DNA of 64,000 bases from positions 57,130 through 121,129 of the forward strand of contig JAKJXP020000121.1 of the NCBI GenBank assembly GCA_022225965.2, read 5' to 3'. The translations under genes were made by a program, and so were the position numbers. Numbering within the stretch: the stretch's first letter is position 1; each line of letters starts with the position of its first letter. Of this stretch, positions 1-11,706 are shown one piece after another. Below the pieces are notes generated by a model. That model ran no database searches. It had not been told where the DNA came from and worked only from the letters and a program-made list of their open reading frames with translations. Origin of the DNA: Diatrype stigma (taxonomy: Eukaryota > Ascomycota > Sordariomycetes > Xylariales > Diatrypaceae).

Positions 1-472
1 TTCCTGCAGATGTATAATACCTTAATTAAGATCCACTAATTGCAACCACGTCCCTCTGCAATTTCCGCATGTATACAGAGTGCCTATACTCGCCAAGTTC
101 AGTGTACATGAAGACAAGAACACATTCGTAATCTTCTCATTCGAGAGTGAAGGGACGCTCTACCCTACCGCGAAACTGGCTCCCCCACGCTGGCCTCCGG
201 CTCCCCGCTCTCACCCCCGCCACAAGCAGAGTTTGGTCCAGTATCTCTTTCCCCGACTGCGCAGTCGATACAACGAACGGCTCATCGGCTTCCACCTCGA
301 CACTCTGCCCTACTACAAGCACCGAATCCAGAGCCGCATATACCGATTCGTCCTCGAGCGCCAACGTCACCGCCGTGAACAGTCGCGTCTGGTCGACCGC
401 GCGCGGCGGCTGCTTCTGGGCCCGCCTGCGCCACCGATTTCTAAGAATGGGCCAGGACCGGCCAGCGCAAAG

Positions 473-3013
473 ATGACATCGATGCCAGGATATGGCGTGG
501 GCAGCGGAAATTATGGCGCAGGCGGCGTACGGGAGCCTGGTGCAAGGAGGAAGAGATTTGCTGCTATGGCCGGGAGTGTGTATAGAGCGGGCGCCACGGC
601 TGTGAACGAGATCAAAGAATCCTATAATCAGACGAGATCGGGCCAGATCGATGCGGCCGAGACGTCCAAGATCACCATCCCCGGGTCTTTTCCTGATGTG
701 GCCATCGTCACAAAAGGCAATGAACAGATGGTTCTATTTCCTTCGTACGCAAAGAGACACGTCAGGGGCCAGGCGCGCGAGTTTGAAGCCCCCGCTGGGC
801 CGCCACATGCCTCAACTATGAACATGAGCGACCATGAATATTGGCAGCAAGAGTGGTCGCGGCACGAAGACGAGAAGGCCATTATCGATGTCGATATCCG
901 GGGTTGGATATACAATCCCCAGAGGGGTCCAATCACGCGCCGTAATCGTATGATGATTGGTCTGGCGAGGCAGCTCAGTGGTATTCCCGCTCCTAATACC
1001 CAACAGGGTGACCAAACATCAACGGCGGAGGCTTCGTTCTCTTCCACACATCAGCAGCATGAAGAGGAGCGGGAGCAGCAGAGTATTGCGCAGAGGGCTA
1101 AAGAGATCGAGGAAAAGGGAGAGGCCGAGGAAGAAGCAGCGCAAAGGGGAAGCTATAGCGAGCCTGCCTATGGTGGTCAAGAAGGTACTGCAGGCGGACG
1201 CGGGAGTAGGGGTATGTTACCTCCTTCTGCGCCGTCGAGTCCCAAGCTGCCGCCTGCGAGGGCGAACACCGCGGGAGGCACCCAACTTAGCGAGACTGAC
1301 TTAGTTATTGCCAACGCTAACCTCATGGCTCGCATTGCGCCGTTCATGACAACACCCCTCGTTCAAGTTCCGATCACATTGTTCTTCTACAATGATGTAC
1401 AATCGCAATCTCGCACCGTAATGACGAACGATTCGGGGCATTTTATTACGAGGGCGGCCCTCGACTTTGTTCCCACACACGTACGAGTGTTAGCCAATGA
1501 GGATATATCCTGTACGGAGCCCATTCAAATCATTGAACCCAAGGGAATCAGCCTGATCAGCGACATTGATGACACAATTAAGCACTCGAACATATTGATG
1601 GGTGCAAAAGAGATATTTCGTAATACCTTCATACGTGATCTCAACGACATGGCCGTCGGCGGGGTTACGGATTGGTATAGCTCTCTTTATGACATGGGTG
1701 TTAAGATACATTATTGTTCGAATAGCCCATGGCAGCTATACCCGGTGCTGGCTACTTTTCTCAAGCGTGCAAATCTACCACCCGGTTCGCTACATTTGAA
1801 GCAATACAGCGGTATGCTTCAGGGCATCTTCGAGCCCGTTGCGGAACGAAAGAAGGGCACACTAGAGAAGATCATGCGGGACTTCCCGGAGAGAAAGTTT
1901 CTACTTGTCGGTGACAGCGGGGAGGCTGATCTAGAAGTTTATACGGAGCTGGCCATCGCAAATCCCGGACGTATCGTTGCTTTGTTCATCCGAGATGTTA
2001 CAACACCTGAACAGAGAGGATATTTTGATTCCGGTTTTAATGCCCAAGAACCAACGCCCCAGCGGAAGCAAACATACCGCTCCGAACGGGAACAAAAACC
2101 TAGCTCTACCGGTGAGCCTGCCAAAAGACCAGCATTGCCTCCCAGATTATCACAGAAAGACGTGAACGCCTCGGGGTCCCTAATGGGAGATCTGATAGAC
2201 CTATCAGAGGAACCCGAAATTGACCCATCACGGCGGCCCTCCGAGGCTACCCAGAGTCATACAACCAACCCAATGTCACAAAGTGGGGATTCGCTGTCCA
2301 GAAAACCGCCGCCCAGGCCATCCAAACCGACGTCTCTACGGAGCTCTCCCGCCGTCCCGGTCCTTACCACTGAAGAACCCGGCGAACTCACCGAGCGGAA
2401 GAAGCCCCCTCCCCCGCCCGCAGCCCGGAAGCCGACGCCCTCGCCGAGCAGCCGGTCCAGCCGATCCTCCACGCCTTCCAGCAGCAGTCAGCAGCAGCAA
2501 CTGACATCCATGAGATCGGAGTCGTCGCTCCCCACCGTTGCTAGGAACGGACCTAGGACGACGACAACGTTCGCGCCTCCGCCCCCGCCGCCCCGAAGGC
2601 GAGGGACTCCCTCGAGCGTCAGGAGCGCCAGCCCGCGCCTCACGGCTGCGAATGCAAACCGCCGCCGGACCAACCCGGACCCCACCGACTCGTCAGCCGA
2701 CCTTGACTTAGATCCGCTGACGCTAGGCGGCGCTGCTACAGCTTCTTCCCCCTCCGCCGGGGTTGGGGGACGGCAGCAGCAGCAGCAACAGCAGCAACAG
2801 CAGCAGGGCACGACGATGGGCAGTGGACCCGTTGATAGGAGGTTGGATCTGTGGCGGCGCCGCTTGGAGCGCGCGCATGATACACTCGATCAGCGGGGTA
2901 TCAAGCTGTATACATGGAGGCGCGGCGACGAGGTCGTCGCCGAGGCGGTGGGCATCGTCAGGGAGGAACTGAGGGCTATGGGGGTTAGGCCCGAGGTATC
3001 GAGGAAGGGGTAG
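473..3013 (+). CDS. APP1: App1-like phosphatidate phosphatase
   Basis: Actin-patch phosphatidate phosphatase of the fungal App1 (DUF2183) family, which dephosphorylates phosphatidate to diacylglycerol at cortical actin/endocytic sites. Read from the ATG at 473 the protein has 846 residues. An N-terminal region with an INEIKESY-like helix is followed by a charged, Glu-rich linker, then the catalytic domain with the HAD-type DxDxT motif DIDDT (residues 364-368) and the downstream VGDSGEADLE segment. The C-terminal third is proline-rich with several PPPPP/RPxxP stretches, typical SH3 ligands, and holds an 11-glutamine run. The frame stays open upstream to about position 26 with an Arg-rich, coding-looking stretch, but there is no in-frame ATG before 473. 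The true start may therefore lie in an upstream exon, possibly outside the window. The phosphatase core is secure; the N-terminus is not. Confidence 0.88.
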   Translation: MTSMPGYGVGSGNYGAGGVREPGARRKRFAAMAGSVYRAGATAVNEIKESYNQTRSGQIDAAETSKITIPGSFPDVAIVTKGNEQMVLFPSYAKRHVRGQAREFEAPAGPPHASTMNMSDHEYWQQEWSRHEDEKAIIDVDIRGWIYNPQRGPITRRNRMMIGLARQLSGIPAPNTQQGDQTSTAEASFSSTHQQHEEEREQQSIAQRAKEIEEKGEAEEEAAQRGSYSEPAYGGQEGTAGGRGSRGMLPPSAPSSPKLPPARANTAGGTQLSETDLVIANANLMARIAPFMTTPLVQVPITLFFYNDVQSQSRTVMTNDSGHFITRAALDFVPTHVRVLANEDISCTEPIQIIEPKGISLISDIDDTIKHSNILMGAKEIFRNTFIRDLNDMAVGGVTDWYSSLYDMGVKIHYCSNSPWQLYPVLATFLKRANLPPGSLHLKQYSGMLQGIFEPVAERKKGTLEKIMRDFPERKFLLVGDSGEADLEVYTELAIANPGRIVALFIRDVTTPEQRGYFDSGFNAQEPTPQRKQTYRSEREQKPSSTGEPAKRPALPPRLSQKDVNASGSLMGDLIDLSEEPEIDPSRRPSEATQSHTTNPMSQSGDSLSRKPPPRPSKPTSLRSSPAVPVLTTEEPGELTERKKPPPPPAARKPTPSPSSRSSRSSTPSSSSQQQQLTSMRSESSLPTVARNGPRTTTTFAPPPPPPRRRGTPSSVRSASPRLTAANANRRRTNPDPTDSSADLDLDPLTLGGAATASSPSAGVGGRQQQQQQQQQQQGTTMGSGPVDRRLDLWRRRLERAHDTLDQRGIKLYTWRRGDEVVAEAVGIVREELRAMGVRPEVSRKG
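2774..2806 (+). repeat. CAG/CAA repeat encoding 11 glutamines
   Basis: Eleven consecutive CAG or CAA codons lie inside the C-terminal tail of the App1-like gene. The interrupted CAG/CAA mixture is typical of a length-variable polyglutamine tract that keeps its frame. Confidence 0.9.
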
Positions 3014-6000
3014 ATAGGTCGGAGTATGATTGATGCACCTGCGTGCGTGCGTGCCTCCCTGCCTGCTGTCTGCTTTGACCGAGGTCGTTTTTAGGTTGGA
3101 CCTAGCCAGCGAGGCTAGCTCGCAAAGAATGCATGAAACTGAACAACATATCCGGGGCTAGGAAGAGTTGGGAAGGTGTGTTATAAAGCATACATATAGT
3201 ATATACTGTTATCGCTGGCTCGGCTGCCTATGGTTGTAGTCAGTTCCTAGTGTAGGATATCATTACATCGCCCTGAATACGAGATCGAAGCTTTCATTCT
3301 CCTTCCTATTCATACGACCGGGCGGGGTATATGCTGTGCTTTACGATGACAAACGTGATGACCAACGTCGAACTTCTATCGAACGTGATCGAACTACGTC
3401 GATAACGACATTTCAGACTGGACCCAGAGCCTCCTGTTCCACCAGAGCCTCCTGCACCAGGCATCCGCTCGTGTCTGTGGAGACTGTCAGATGGCGGGAC
3501 GGTATGGGATCCGAACAAGACTACCAAATGATTACCGACCGAGGCCGTAAAACTGGAGTGAAGAACGGATGATTGCACCGATAGTTTCGGTAACGTCCGT
3601 GGACGTCAGATCGTTGGTGTACCTATATCCCACGCACGCATTGCGCACGTATTGAGGGCATTTCGCTGTCTCATCTCATTCATATGCACATAATTAGGTA
3701 TATTCTCTAGGCGTGATCGTGACACTGCTGACGCGGTCCATTTGACCTCAACCCCCCAAAATAGTCTTGCTGCGTTTCATAAACGGGAGCTTTTCGTCGT
3801 CCACGCCGGGTGACCTGATTGATACCCTGACTCATCGTTCGTTGTTCGGTATGAACTCAGTCAGTCGGTAACAGCGGCACCTCATGGCAAGTGGTGAGGG
3901 AGGCGGCGCGATGGGAAACAGTTTCGCACGAAGCGCACACGTCATGCCATGCTGCTGGTTCACTAAGAATAGGTGCTGTACATACGATCTGGCCAGCACG
4001 AATAGTTTGAAGGCTCGGCCGGACAGCCGAACGAAGCATGATGATTATGCTCAGTTACGAACATACTACCTCACCTATGTATTTGAGGCTGGCCCCCTTA
4101 CCTATTAGCCCTTTATTGCGCTCTGAAACCTGAATCCTCGCGTACGTACAACAATACCAACGGGAATACGGCGCATCGGGCCTGCTCTCGTTAACATGAC
4201 ACATCGAAGGGCCGGGGCCCTGGATTGGAGGCGAAGCTTCAGGATCCTTTGCTATAGTAGGCGGTCTTTCGACTGAGATTGAAACACCTCGTTTGAGATT
4301 GGGATCTAACGTCCAACTACACTACCGAGGGACTACGAAGGGACTACGCAGCGATGGTGTTTCCGACTATTGGTGGAGCCCGACGCTTGCGTGATCCGAT
4401 AGGCGGCGGCGATCGCCCTTTATCGTCTTATCCAGCGAAATATACGTGGGGGCAAGGGGGGCGATCCATGGCCCGTTTGGATCTGATACACTTGCCAGAC
4501 CCCGGGCATTGATGGCCTTGATCGCCCTGGGAACTGCTGGGTTGCCTGACGATGGCTATTATCAAGGTTATGGGTTGTATGGGAATGCGGAGTGTTGTTT
4601 CGTTGATCACGGCTATTGCGATTGCGAAAGATTGTGTTTGAAAGAGGTGATCGATGCAGCGAAGGTGCGCCTGTCCACCGGCATAGCATCATATAGCAAG
4701 CGCAGGACCCTATTGGCAATAGATACGGGCCGAGTTGATGCTGCCTTCCAAATCGTGCATCGTGCATCGTGCAACGGGGTAGGGAAGGAAGTCGAATACG
4801 GGCTTCTCCGTCCGGGCTGTGATTTGTAAATAAACCTCGTCCATTCATCGCCTCCCCCAACGGGCTGGAGGCCGGAGAGTTGTTGGCAAGCGTTGGACGG
4901 CTGCGGCGCTCGCTAGTTATCAGTGATCGTCGCCTGGAAAGCTGTGATAGCTCAGTGTCGCCGCCCGCCGTGCCGGCACTCGAGTCAAGCTGCCTATTCA
5001 GGGACCGATCATTACTCCTAGCACATTAGCATAGCCGCCCAGCCACCCAATGGCAACATCGAACTTCCACATCGCATGAATCCAGTACCAACTGCCGTGT
5101 TCAAGGTACCCTGCGCCAAACACCGCAGTCCGTACGTACGTACGTACGAGGGAAGAGTACATACGTTCAACTCGCTGCACATTGTAGGAAGTTTATCTGC
5201 ATTGTACGAAGTAGTTTACCTGCGTACCGTAGTTAGTTGCTGCTGCTAGTCAGCCTGTCATGTCAATCCCCAATCCGCCGCTCGACTTTCCGTGTCGGTA
5301 GCCTGCCTCGGCCTACATCATAATAGTCAGGAGCCTATGACACAGCCCGTTCGGCCGGCCCCTTTCCCTCAACTAGCCTAGTGGTGATCGGCACCGTTTG
5401 CAAATCCTGGACAGCAACCAGGCCAGCGACCTAGGGACCTAGACCACCTGCCCTAACTAACGCGACGGCCAAGTCGAGGAAGTCGAAACGTCTCAAAACA
5501 AGCAATCGCCAAGATACCCCGGACATGCAGAGTGGCAGACGTAGTAACCCAAGGAAAGCTTGTCTCGTTGCTAAGCTTTCGGGCGTTATCTTGCGAAATG
5601 CTTGTGTGTGTGTGCCCGGTCGGCGGGAGCCCCGAGTCCAAGAAGACCAAGAAGACCAAGAAGACCAAGAAGGATTCCGAAGAATAAGCCTTCAAAGTCT
5701 TGGGTTTCCCCATCCCCACCTTCTCCATCAGGTTTAGGAGGTGCATGGCCGAACGCAGAGATAGATGGACATGCATTATTGCCTACATGGCGAATTGGTT
5801 CACCGTGGCTGGCTGGCTCGCCGGAGATAGGTCGATCATCTCTCCCACCGGCGCATAGGTAGGCAGCTGAAGCATGTGAAGTTCTTTACCCTACATAGGA
5901 AACGTCAAGTTGATTAGCTTGGGGGCTAATCCATGTGGAATGCAACGTCGTGTTACTCGCACGCCCATCCCAGTCCCCCCACACCAATCCGCCCCTCCAG

Positions 6001-6298
6001 CTAGTTCAGGCACGGCACACAGGGGGGGTTTATTACGGGGGAGGGTGCTGGCCGAGGGCCGTGATAGGCCTCATGCCTTGTGGTATAGCTGTGAGGGGGG
6101 TGGGTGTTAGAAGCCCAGTTGAGAAGGTGGTCCCTGGGCTAGTTGGTTAGACGTTGCTCCGACCTGTCTTTTGAAGTAATTGGTCCTGTTGCTAGATGAT
6201 ATCGCAGCGCATGATGTGATCGTAGGGTGTTCCCTTCTCCCCTTTTGCCCCTTTCGGACGTACTCCCAACATGGTGATGCGTCGGTCACTTAGATCTT
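3014..6298. other. Intergenic, no gene recognised
   Basis: About 3.3 kb between the App1-like gene and the aspartic protease. Several short open frames exist on both strands (the longest about 146 codons near 4420-4860), but none shows family motifs or plausible splice-linked partners. It contains a CGTACGTA simple repeat near 5135-5149 and a 9-bp tandem repeat at 5638-5672. The last kilobase is presumably protease promoter. Confidence 0.6.
5638..5672. repeat. 9-bp tandem repeat (CCAAGAAGA)
   Basis: Nearly four perfect copies of the 9-base unit CCAAGAAGA in tandem. It lies in non-coding sequence upstream of the protease gene. Confidence 0.9.
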
Positions 6299-6306
6299 TA
6301 TAAATA
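6299..6306 (+). promoter_or_regulatory. TATA box of aspartic protease gene
   Basis: TATAAATA lies about 190 bases before the protease ATG and is followed by a strongly pyrimidine-rich leader (about 6316-6430). This is the usual promoter layout of highly expressed fungal secreted-enzyme genes. Inferred from sequence pattern only. Confidence 0.55.
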
Positions 6307-6493
6307 TGATCCTCTTCCCCCCCCTCAAACCAAACTCACGATGCCCTCTATCCCTATCCCTCTGTGTCTTCAGCCCCTTCTCACAGCGGTTGTCTCCTAA
6401 TAGCCAACAACCCCTCCTCGCCCACACTCACTCTCGTTGCTGTCATCTAGTCACAGCCAGACAAAAAAGAAAAAAATCAGAAGCATTTTCACC

Positions 6494-7830
6494 ATGCCTT
6501 CCCTCACCCAGACCCTCCTGCTGGCCAGCGCGGCCTTCTCCCTGGGCACGGCCACGCCCATCGCCCCCCGGGAGAAGAACAGCTTCACGGTGCATCAGGT
6601 GCGCAACCCGACCTACGTGCGCAACGGCGCGCGCGCCATGGCCAAGGCCTACCGCAAGTTCGGCAAGCCCGTGCCGGAGAACGTGATGGCGGCGCTGGCC
6701 AACAGCACCCTCGAGAAGCGGGCTGGTTCCGAGCAGGGCAGCGCCGTGACGACCCCGGAGCCCGACGATGTCGAGTACCTGACGCCCGTGGAGATCGGCA
6801 CGCCGGCGCAGACGCTCAACCTGGACTTCGACACGGGCTCGGCCGACCTGTGGGTCTTCAGCAGCGAGCTGTCCAAGAGCCTGCAGTCGGGCCACGGCGT
6901 CTACGACGCCTCCAAGAGCAGCACCGCCAAGAAGCTGTCCGGCGCCAGCTGGGACATCTCCTACGGCGACGGCAGCGGCGCCTCGGGCGACGTCTACACC
7001 GACACCGTCAGCATCGGCGGCGTCAGCTTCGATACCCAGGCCGTCGAGGCCGCCAGCAAGATCTCCCAGCAGTTCACCCAGGACACCAACAACGACGGCC
7101 TCGTCGGCCTCGCCTTCAGCTCCATCAACACCGTCTCCCCCAAGGCCCAGAAGACCTTCTTCGACAACGTCAAGGGCTCCCTAAGCGACCCGCTGTTCGC
7201 GGTTGACCTTAAGCACGATGCTCGTAAGTAGTAGCCTCTCCCCCACACCCCCCGTACCCTACCATTCATCTATCTATGATCGGGTTGCGAATAGACTTGA
7301 CTAACATGACCTCTCCCCCTCCTTCAGCTGGCTCGTACGACTTCGGCTTCGCCGACGACTCCAAGTACACGGGCGACATCACCTACACGACGGTGAGCAC
7401 GTCGCAGGGCTTCTGGGAGTTCACGGCCTCCGGGTACAAGATCGGCAGCAAGGCGTCGAGCACGAAGCTGGACGGCATCGCCGACACCGGCACGACCCTG
7501 CTCATGCTGCCCGACGCGGTCGTCAAGGCCTACTACAAGGGCGTTTCGGGCGCCGAGGACTCGAGCCAGCTCGGCGGCTACGTCTTCCCCTGCAGCGCCG
7601 ACCTGCCCGACTTCGCCTACACCGTCGAGGGCACCGACATCGTCGTCCCCGGCTCCCTGATCAACTACGCCCAGGCCAGCGAGAGCGACCCGGACACCTG
7701 CTTCGGCGGCCTCCAGTCCAGCTCCGGCATCGGCATCAACATCTTCGGCGACATCGCCCTCAAGGCCTCCTACGTCGTCTTCAACGGCGGCTCCACCCCG
7801 AAGCTGGGCTTCGCCACTAAGTCGTCTTAG
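6494..7830 (+). CDS. Secreted aspartic endopeptidase (aspergillopepsin-like, A1)
   Basis: Pepsin-family (MEROPS A1) acid endopeptidase of the aspergillopepsin/penicillopepsin type, made as a secreted zymogen. Exons 6494-7223 and 7328-7830 give 410 residues. The intron starts GTAAGT, ends TTCAG and joins in frame as HDAPGSYDFGF, a conserved family junction. Residues 1-20 form a signal peptide. A propeptide follows, ending at a Kex2-type Lys-Arg (75-76). The two catalytic motifs are [10 protein letters not shown] (Asp113) and ADTGTTLL (Asp296), with the active-site flap motif SYGDGS between them. The disulphide cysteines of the C-terminal lobe are visible in FPCSAD and DTCFGG. The ATG at 6494 is chosen for its CACCATG context and because it directly starts the signal peptide. 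Codon third positions are strongly C/G biased, suggesting high expression. Function is confident; substrate preference is not inferable. Confidence 0.96.
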
Positions 7831-10800
7831 ATTTAGGAAGCCTAGCTAGAGCAAGCAATATCCAGGGGGAAAGAGGGCCATGGGAAGAGGAGGGTTGGCA
7901 TCTAGACGATGCCGTGCTCTCCTCTACCTGTTATCAGGTCGTATACTAGTGATGAGTGATGAGGGATGAGGGATGAGTGTGGCGAGGATTTTGGGCTGAG
8001 TAGACTGTGGCTGTTCATGTATATATTCATCGTAGCATGTGACATAAATTCTATATACGCCTTTTTAAAGGATTTATCAACGTTGTCTGATCTTGACGCG
8101 AGTGCATTTACCTGTCATGTGACAACAATATAGGTCTTTCGCCGTGATAGATGAGTGAATTTGTATCAGGCATGCTTCCATACGAAGCGGACATGTAGCC
8201 TGTATACAACATTACAGAACCCATTTACTGAGAAGTGATAGATGGTGCGTGTTGTAGGGGTCGGGGGGTGGGGGGTGGAACAGGCTTAGATGGACAAACC
8301 TGTAAGGGGATTTGGCTTTGGAGGCGCTTACTTAAGAGGAGCTGGCCCGGGACAGCCTTGATGATCGGGTAGAAAGTCTAGGGAGGTCAATATGATATGA
8401 CACATTAGAACGTATGTCTGCGAGAAATGGATGCATTTGGATGAGTCTAGTAAGCGATCCCTACTTGCTAAGTCCTAGGGACCTATCCATTCTTAAACAG
8501 ACAAATAGACAAAGGCATCATCTCAGAGCAACCCATTCTGAGCCCGTACCTTCATCCCTAAATCAATTCCTTTCCTCTCAGTATCCTGTCAACGACATTT
8601 ACACTCGCACTGTTTCCTACCACAGGACTCGCAGTTAGAGCACTAGACCACATCAGTAAATTATACAGGATAAACATATACATCCCATTGTAAGCATACA
8701 GGGTGATTGATTGCGCAATCATTGACCATTGTCATACTCTTGTCTGTTGACTCCATCATCGCTTTGTTCAGTTAGACCATGATTTCATGAGAAGGATATT
8801 TGCCCAAGGCGATTTTACCTTATATGAGGATCACAGATCCAGCAAGTAGTAGTTTGGATGTCTGAGTGGTATATAAAACGAGGTTGTCTTATCAAGCGTA
8901 ATAGGGGTGGAACTTTATGAAAGGTAATCGAGTAATCGAAACGCTATTGTCAGAAGCAAATGAAGCCTTCTTCAGATCTGGGCGGGAGGCAGAGGAGGCT
9001 GTATGGTGCTGCTCGTCAATCTTTCTATTTTGGAAGAGAATGCTCTTGTCTTATATGTAAATTATTAGCTACTATCAGGGGCGTAGAGTTGAACCGTCCC
9101 ACCAGGTCCATGCTATGGCTTGACATATACTTCAGTCCACGTGCCACTAGATATGCAGAAGTGATAACGCAGACATATTACTGCATGATATCACCCACTT
9201 GTTGGAGAGCCCAGAATTGTGCACAAATAGGGATACGTGGTTCCAATAATAATAGAGATCATAATCAGTTAGAAGTAAAGTGCAATTCCAAACCAGTGAT
9301 ATGTGGACTCAACTAGGACTATATGGTTTCATGGAGATTAAACATCTCCAAGGTATTACAACACATGTCATGTATAGTCTCTGCCTTGGCACCCCCTCAA
9401 TTCTGCTTCAAAGCACTATAACCTTCGCCTTCCTGTCCCCTTCTCCTCGCCTTCTAGCTCTTGATGGGCCGTGGTAAGATAGCGTACGATCGTACTTTAC
9501 GCATATGCTTGATACATCCACTTAGGCCTATTAATATTCAATGTGGCTGGCTGGGTTAAGCATAACTGCAGGACTAGATCTTATATGTACGCATCCAGTT
9601 GAGTCCAATGCAATGTGTAGTTCTCTTCATGAAATACAGAGGGAAGCTGCGGTGCCACGGAGCATTCTATTCTACAGTCTTTCTGTCGACCCCGCGCCAA
9701 ACTGTGACAAGGATTTAAAGTTTGTTTATACACCGTGCAGTTGTAAAGACATTGTGTAGTCCAACTTCTCTCAATCTAGTCAAGCGAGTATCGCTAAGCG
9801 CCGGTGGGGTATGTAGGTGTTGGGGTAATGTTCAGCTTTCAGGGGTAAACACATCACCAATGCTATGACGCCAATCACACTCCATGAATCTTTCTGGTCA
9901 AGCAATCTTGATGCTTGTGGTTGAGACCCCATGACCTGATTCTGCATAGAACTTCCACATTGGGTACCTGAAATCCTCAAACGAGGCAGTTCGGGAAGCT
10001 TCGAGAGTAAGCTATAGTCAATATTGATAAGAAGAGTTGGGGATCCTGCATCATGTCCTTGGACACTCCTGCTTTATACTCAGCTACTCTTTCCAGTCTA
10101 CGCACTGTATGACAAAAATTTACCCTCGAACCATATGCTGTACTAAAGCTGCGAGGGACAAAAGAAAAAAGAAGTGAAAATACGGCCATGAAAGGACAAT
10201 ATGTGAAAGGTGTCACCAGCAAACATATCTTGTCTCACGACATACCGTTATGCCGTCGTATACTACTCAACGTACTATTTTGATATAAGATACTCCCTGC
10301 TGTCCTCATACGACCCTGAATGTATATATATATATATATCATGAGGAACTATGGTACTAAAATATAGAAAACCAAAGGTTCGCCCATATTGAAGTCATTA
10401 TAGTTCCACCATAGGCACGGTTCCAAAGACAAGGGCGTCGTATCAGAAGAGTAAGGTTTATTACCGGTGAACTCGATACTAGCATCAAGCCCAGTACATT
10501 CGTTTGGCGAAGCATGGCTCGACATAGATATACTTTCCCTGTCATACCCCTTAAAAAGTCCAGAAGTTCTTTCGTAACCATGTCGACAAAAGCTGACTTC
10601 GTACTCTCTTCAATCTGATTACACCAGCTTCCAACTTTTCCCTCACCAGAGCAGGTAGTTCATCACGGATCAACCTTTCGAAGTACTTGGTCAGCTTCGT
10701 GACTTCTCTTCTAGGGTGATTTGATGTGTTCATAGACTGTGTTCTTTCAGTGACCTTGACCATTACACTTAGGCATGTTAACTTTATACGTGAGAGAAAT

Positions 10801-11461
10801 CCGGTTGTCATCAGGGAAAAGAATCCTGTACATTTATTTCCATTTCTCGATATCTGACAGAGTTCGGTTTCTACGCTGTCCTGCTCTTGCTTTGGAGTTA
10901 TACCCTCATAGTCAGCAACACCATCATTCATGGGGCATACAAGGTCCGAATGGACATGTTGCATGAATAAAGTTGAATATAAACTCCCAGAAGGGGAGAT
11001 TTCCAAACACCGAGCACACCTTCGAGGACTGCGAAGCTTACTGGAGTTTCGTTTTTCGGTTTTCTGTGAGGCTAGAAGTTAAACAACGGTTCTTCCTAAG
11101 TTTCCAACAGGCAGATTCGTAACTAAGACGCACAAGGAGGTAAGATATATAATGAACGAATCTTCGCTCTTTATAAATACCCTGTTAGTACATATAACCA
11201 GTTTAACCTTAAACTGTTTCACTATATGCATTAAGGGATGTTTCAGCCAAACACATAAAAAGCATGTTCTAGCTATGCTGCATTGGCCCTTGAAACGTCA
11301 GGAATGAATCAAAGCTTAGGATAAGAAGGCAAATAAAGATTAAGTCAAGTTAGGCAAGGTGATAGGCAGGATGGTGACCGTCCAGGCGGCTAGTCGTCAA
11401 GGCGCAAATGACAGGCATATTCATAAAGCACCATAACGAAATGTTTGAACACCTTCTATTG
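7831..11461. other. A+T-richer gene-poor stretch
   Basis: About 3.6 kb after the protease. Base composition visibly drops in G+C from about 8.6 kb on and no intact gene is recognisable. A degenerate coding fragment lies at about 10500-10760 on the minus strand. A (TA)n run lies near 10323-10339. The rest holds only short unconvincing frames. Confidence 0.5.
10500..10760 (-). pseudogene. Frameshifted remnant of an alpha-helical protein
   Basis: On the minus strand one frame reads a helical stretch ending RDELPALVREKLEAG. Immediately after it, shifted by one base, another frame continues IEESTKSAFVDMVTKELLDF. Together they resemble a single long amphipathic helix region of the kind seen at the C-termini of some fungal C2H2 or NACHT-associated proteins, broken by a frameshift. 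No start, no full domain and no splice signals restore it, and it lies in A+T-rich gene-poor DNA. I interpret it as a decayed gene fragment; family assignment is not possible from what remains. Confidence 0.3.
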
Positions 11462-11555
11462 GCTCGGTTCGTCTAGTGGTTAGGACGGTGGATTTTGATA
11501 TCTTGCTTTTATCAATAATCTTCCACAAACCTCGGTTCGATCCCGAGATCGAGCT
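11462..11555 (+). tRNA. tRNA-Gln (anticodon UUG) with intron
   Basis: The sequence folds as a complete cloverleaf. A 7-bp acceptor stem pairs GCTCGGT with ATCGAGC. The D arm is GTCT...GGAC, and the anticodon stem GTGGA pairs with TCCAC. The T arm is CTCGG-TTCGATC-CCGAG, and the discriminator base is U. The anticodon loop starts TT-TTG-A, giving UUG. A 22-base intron (11499-11520) sits at the canonical site after position 37. It contains TATCAA, which can pair with the anticodon-proximal TTGATA, the expected anticodon-intron helix of eukaryotic pre-tRNAs. The A box (TAGTGGTTA context) and B box (GGTTCGATCCC) are intact, and a short T-rich tract for Pol III termination follows at about 11558-11566. 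Confidence 0.9.
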
Positions 11556-11706
11556 CTTTAATTTTTGGTGGGTTTCACAATATTATCCCATTCAATCTTT
11601 GGTTGGATACATGCATACGAATAATACCTTTTTGCCTCTTACGACAAACAACTTTGAAAGCTGGTTCATCCGTTTTTTACTATTTCAATTTCACTTTGGT
11701 CCCCCG

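Noticed and set aside
4420..4860. 146-codon minus-strand frame (and a plus-strand frame over the same bases)
   Set aside because: Both strands are open by composition, neither has motifs or ordered protein character; likely chance.
8960..9316. 118-codon plus-strand frame in A+T-rich DNA
   Set aside because: Composition and cysteine/tyrosine content look like random A+T-rich translation; no family resemblance.
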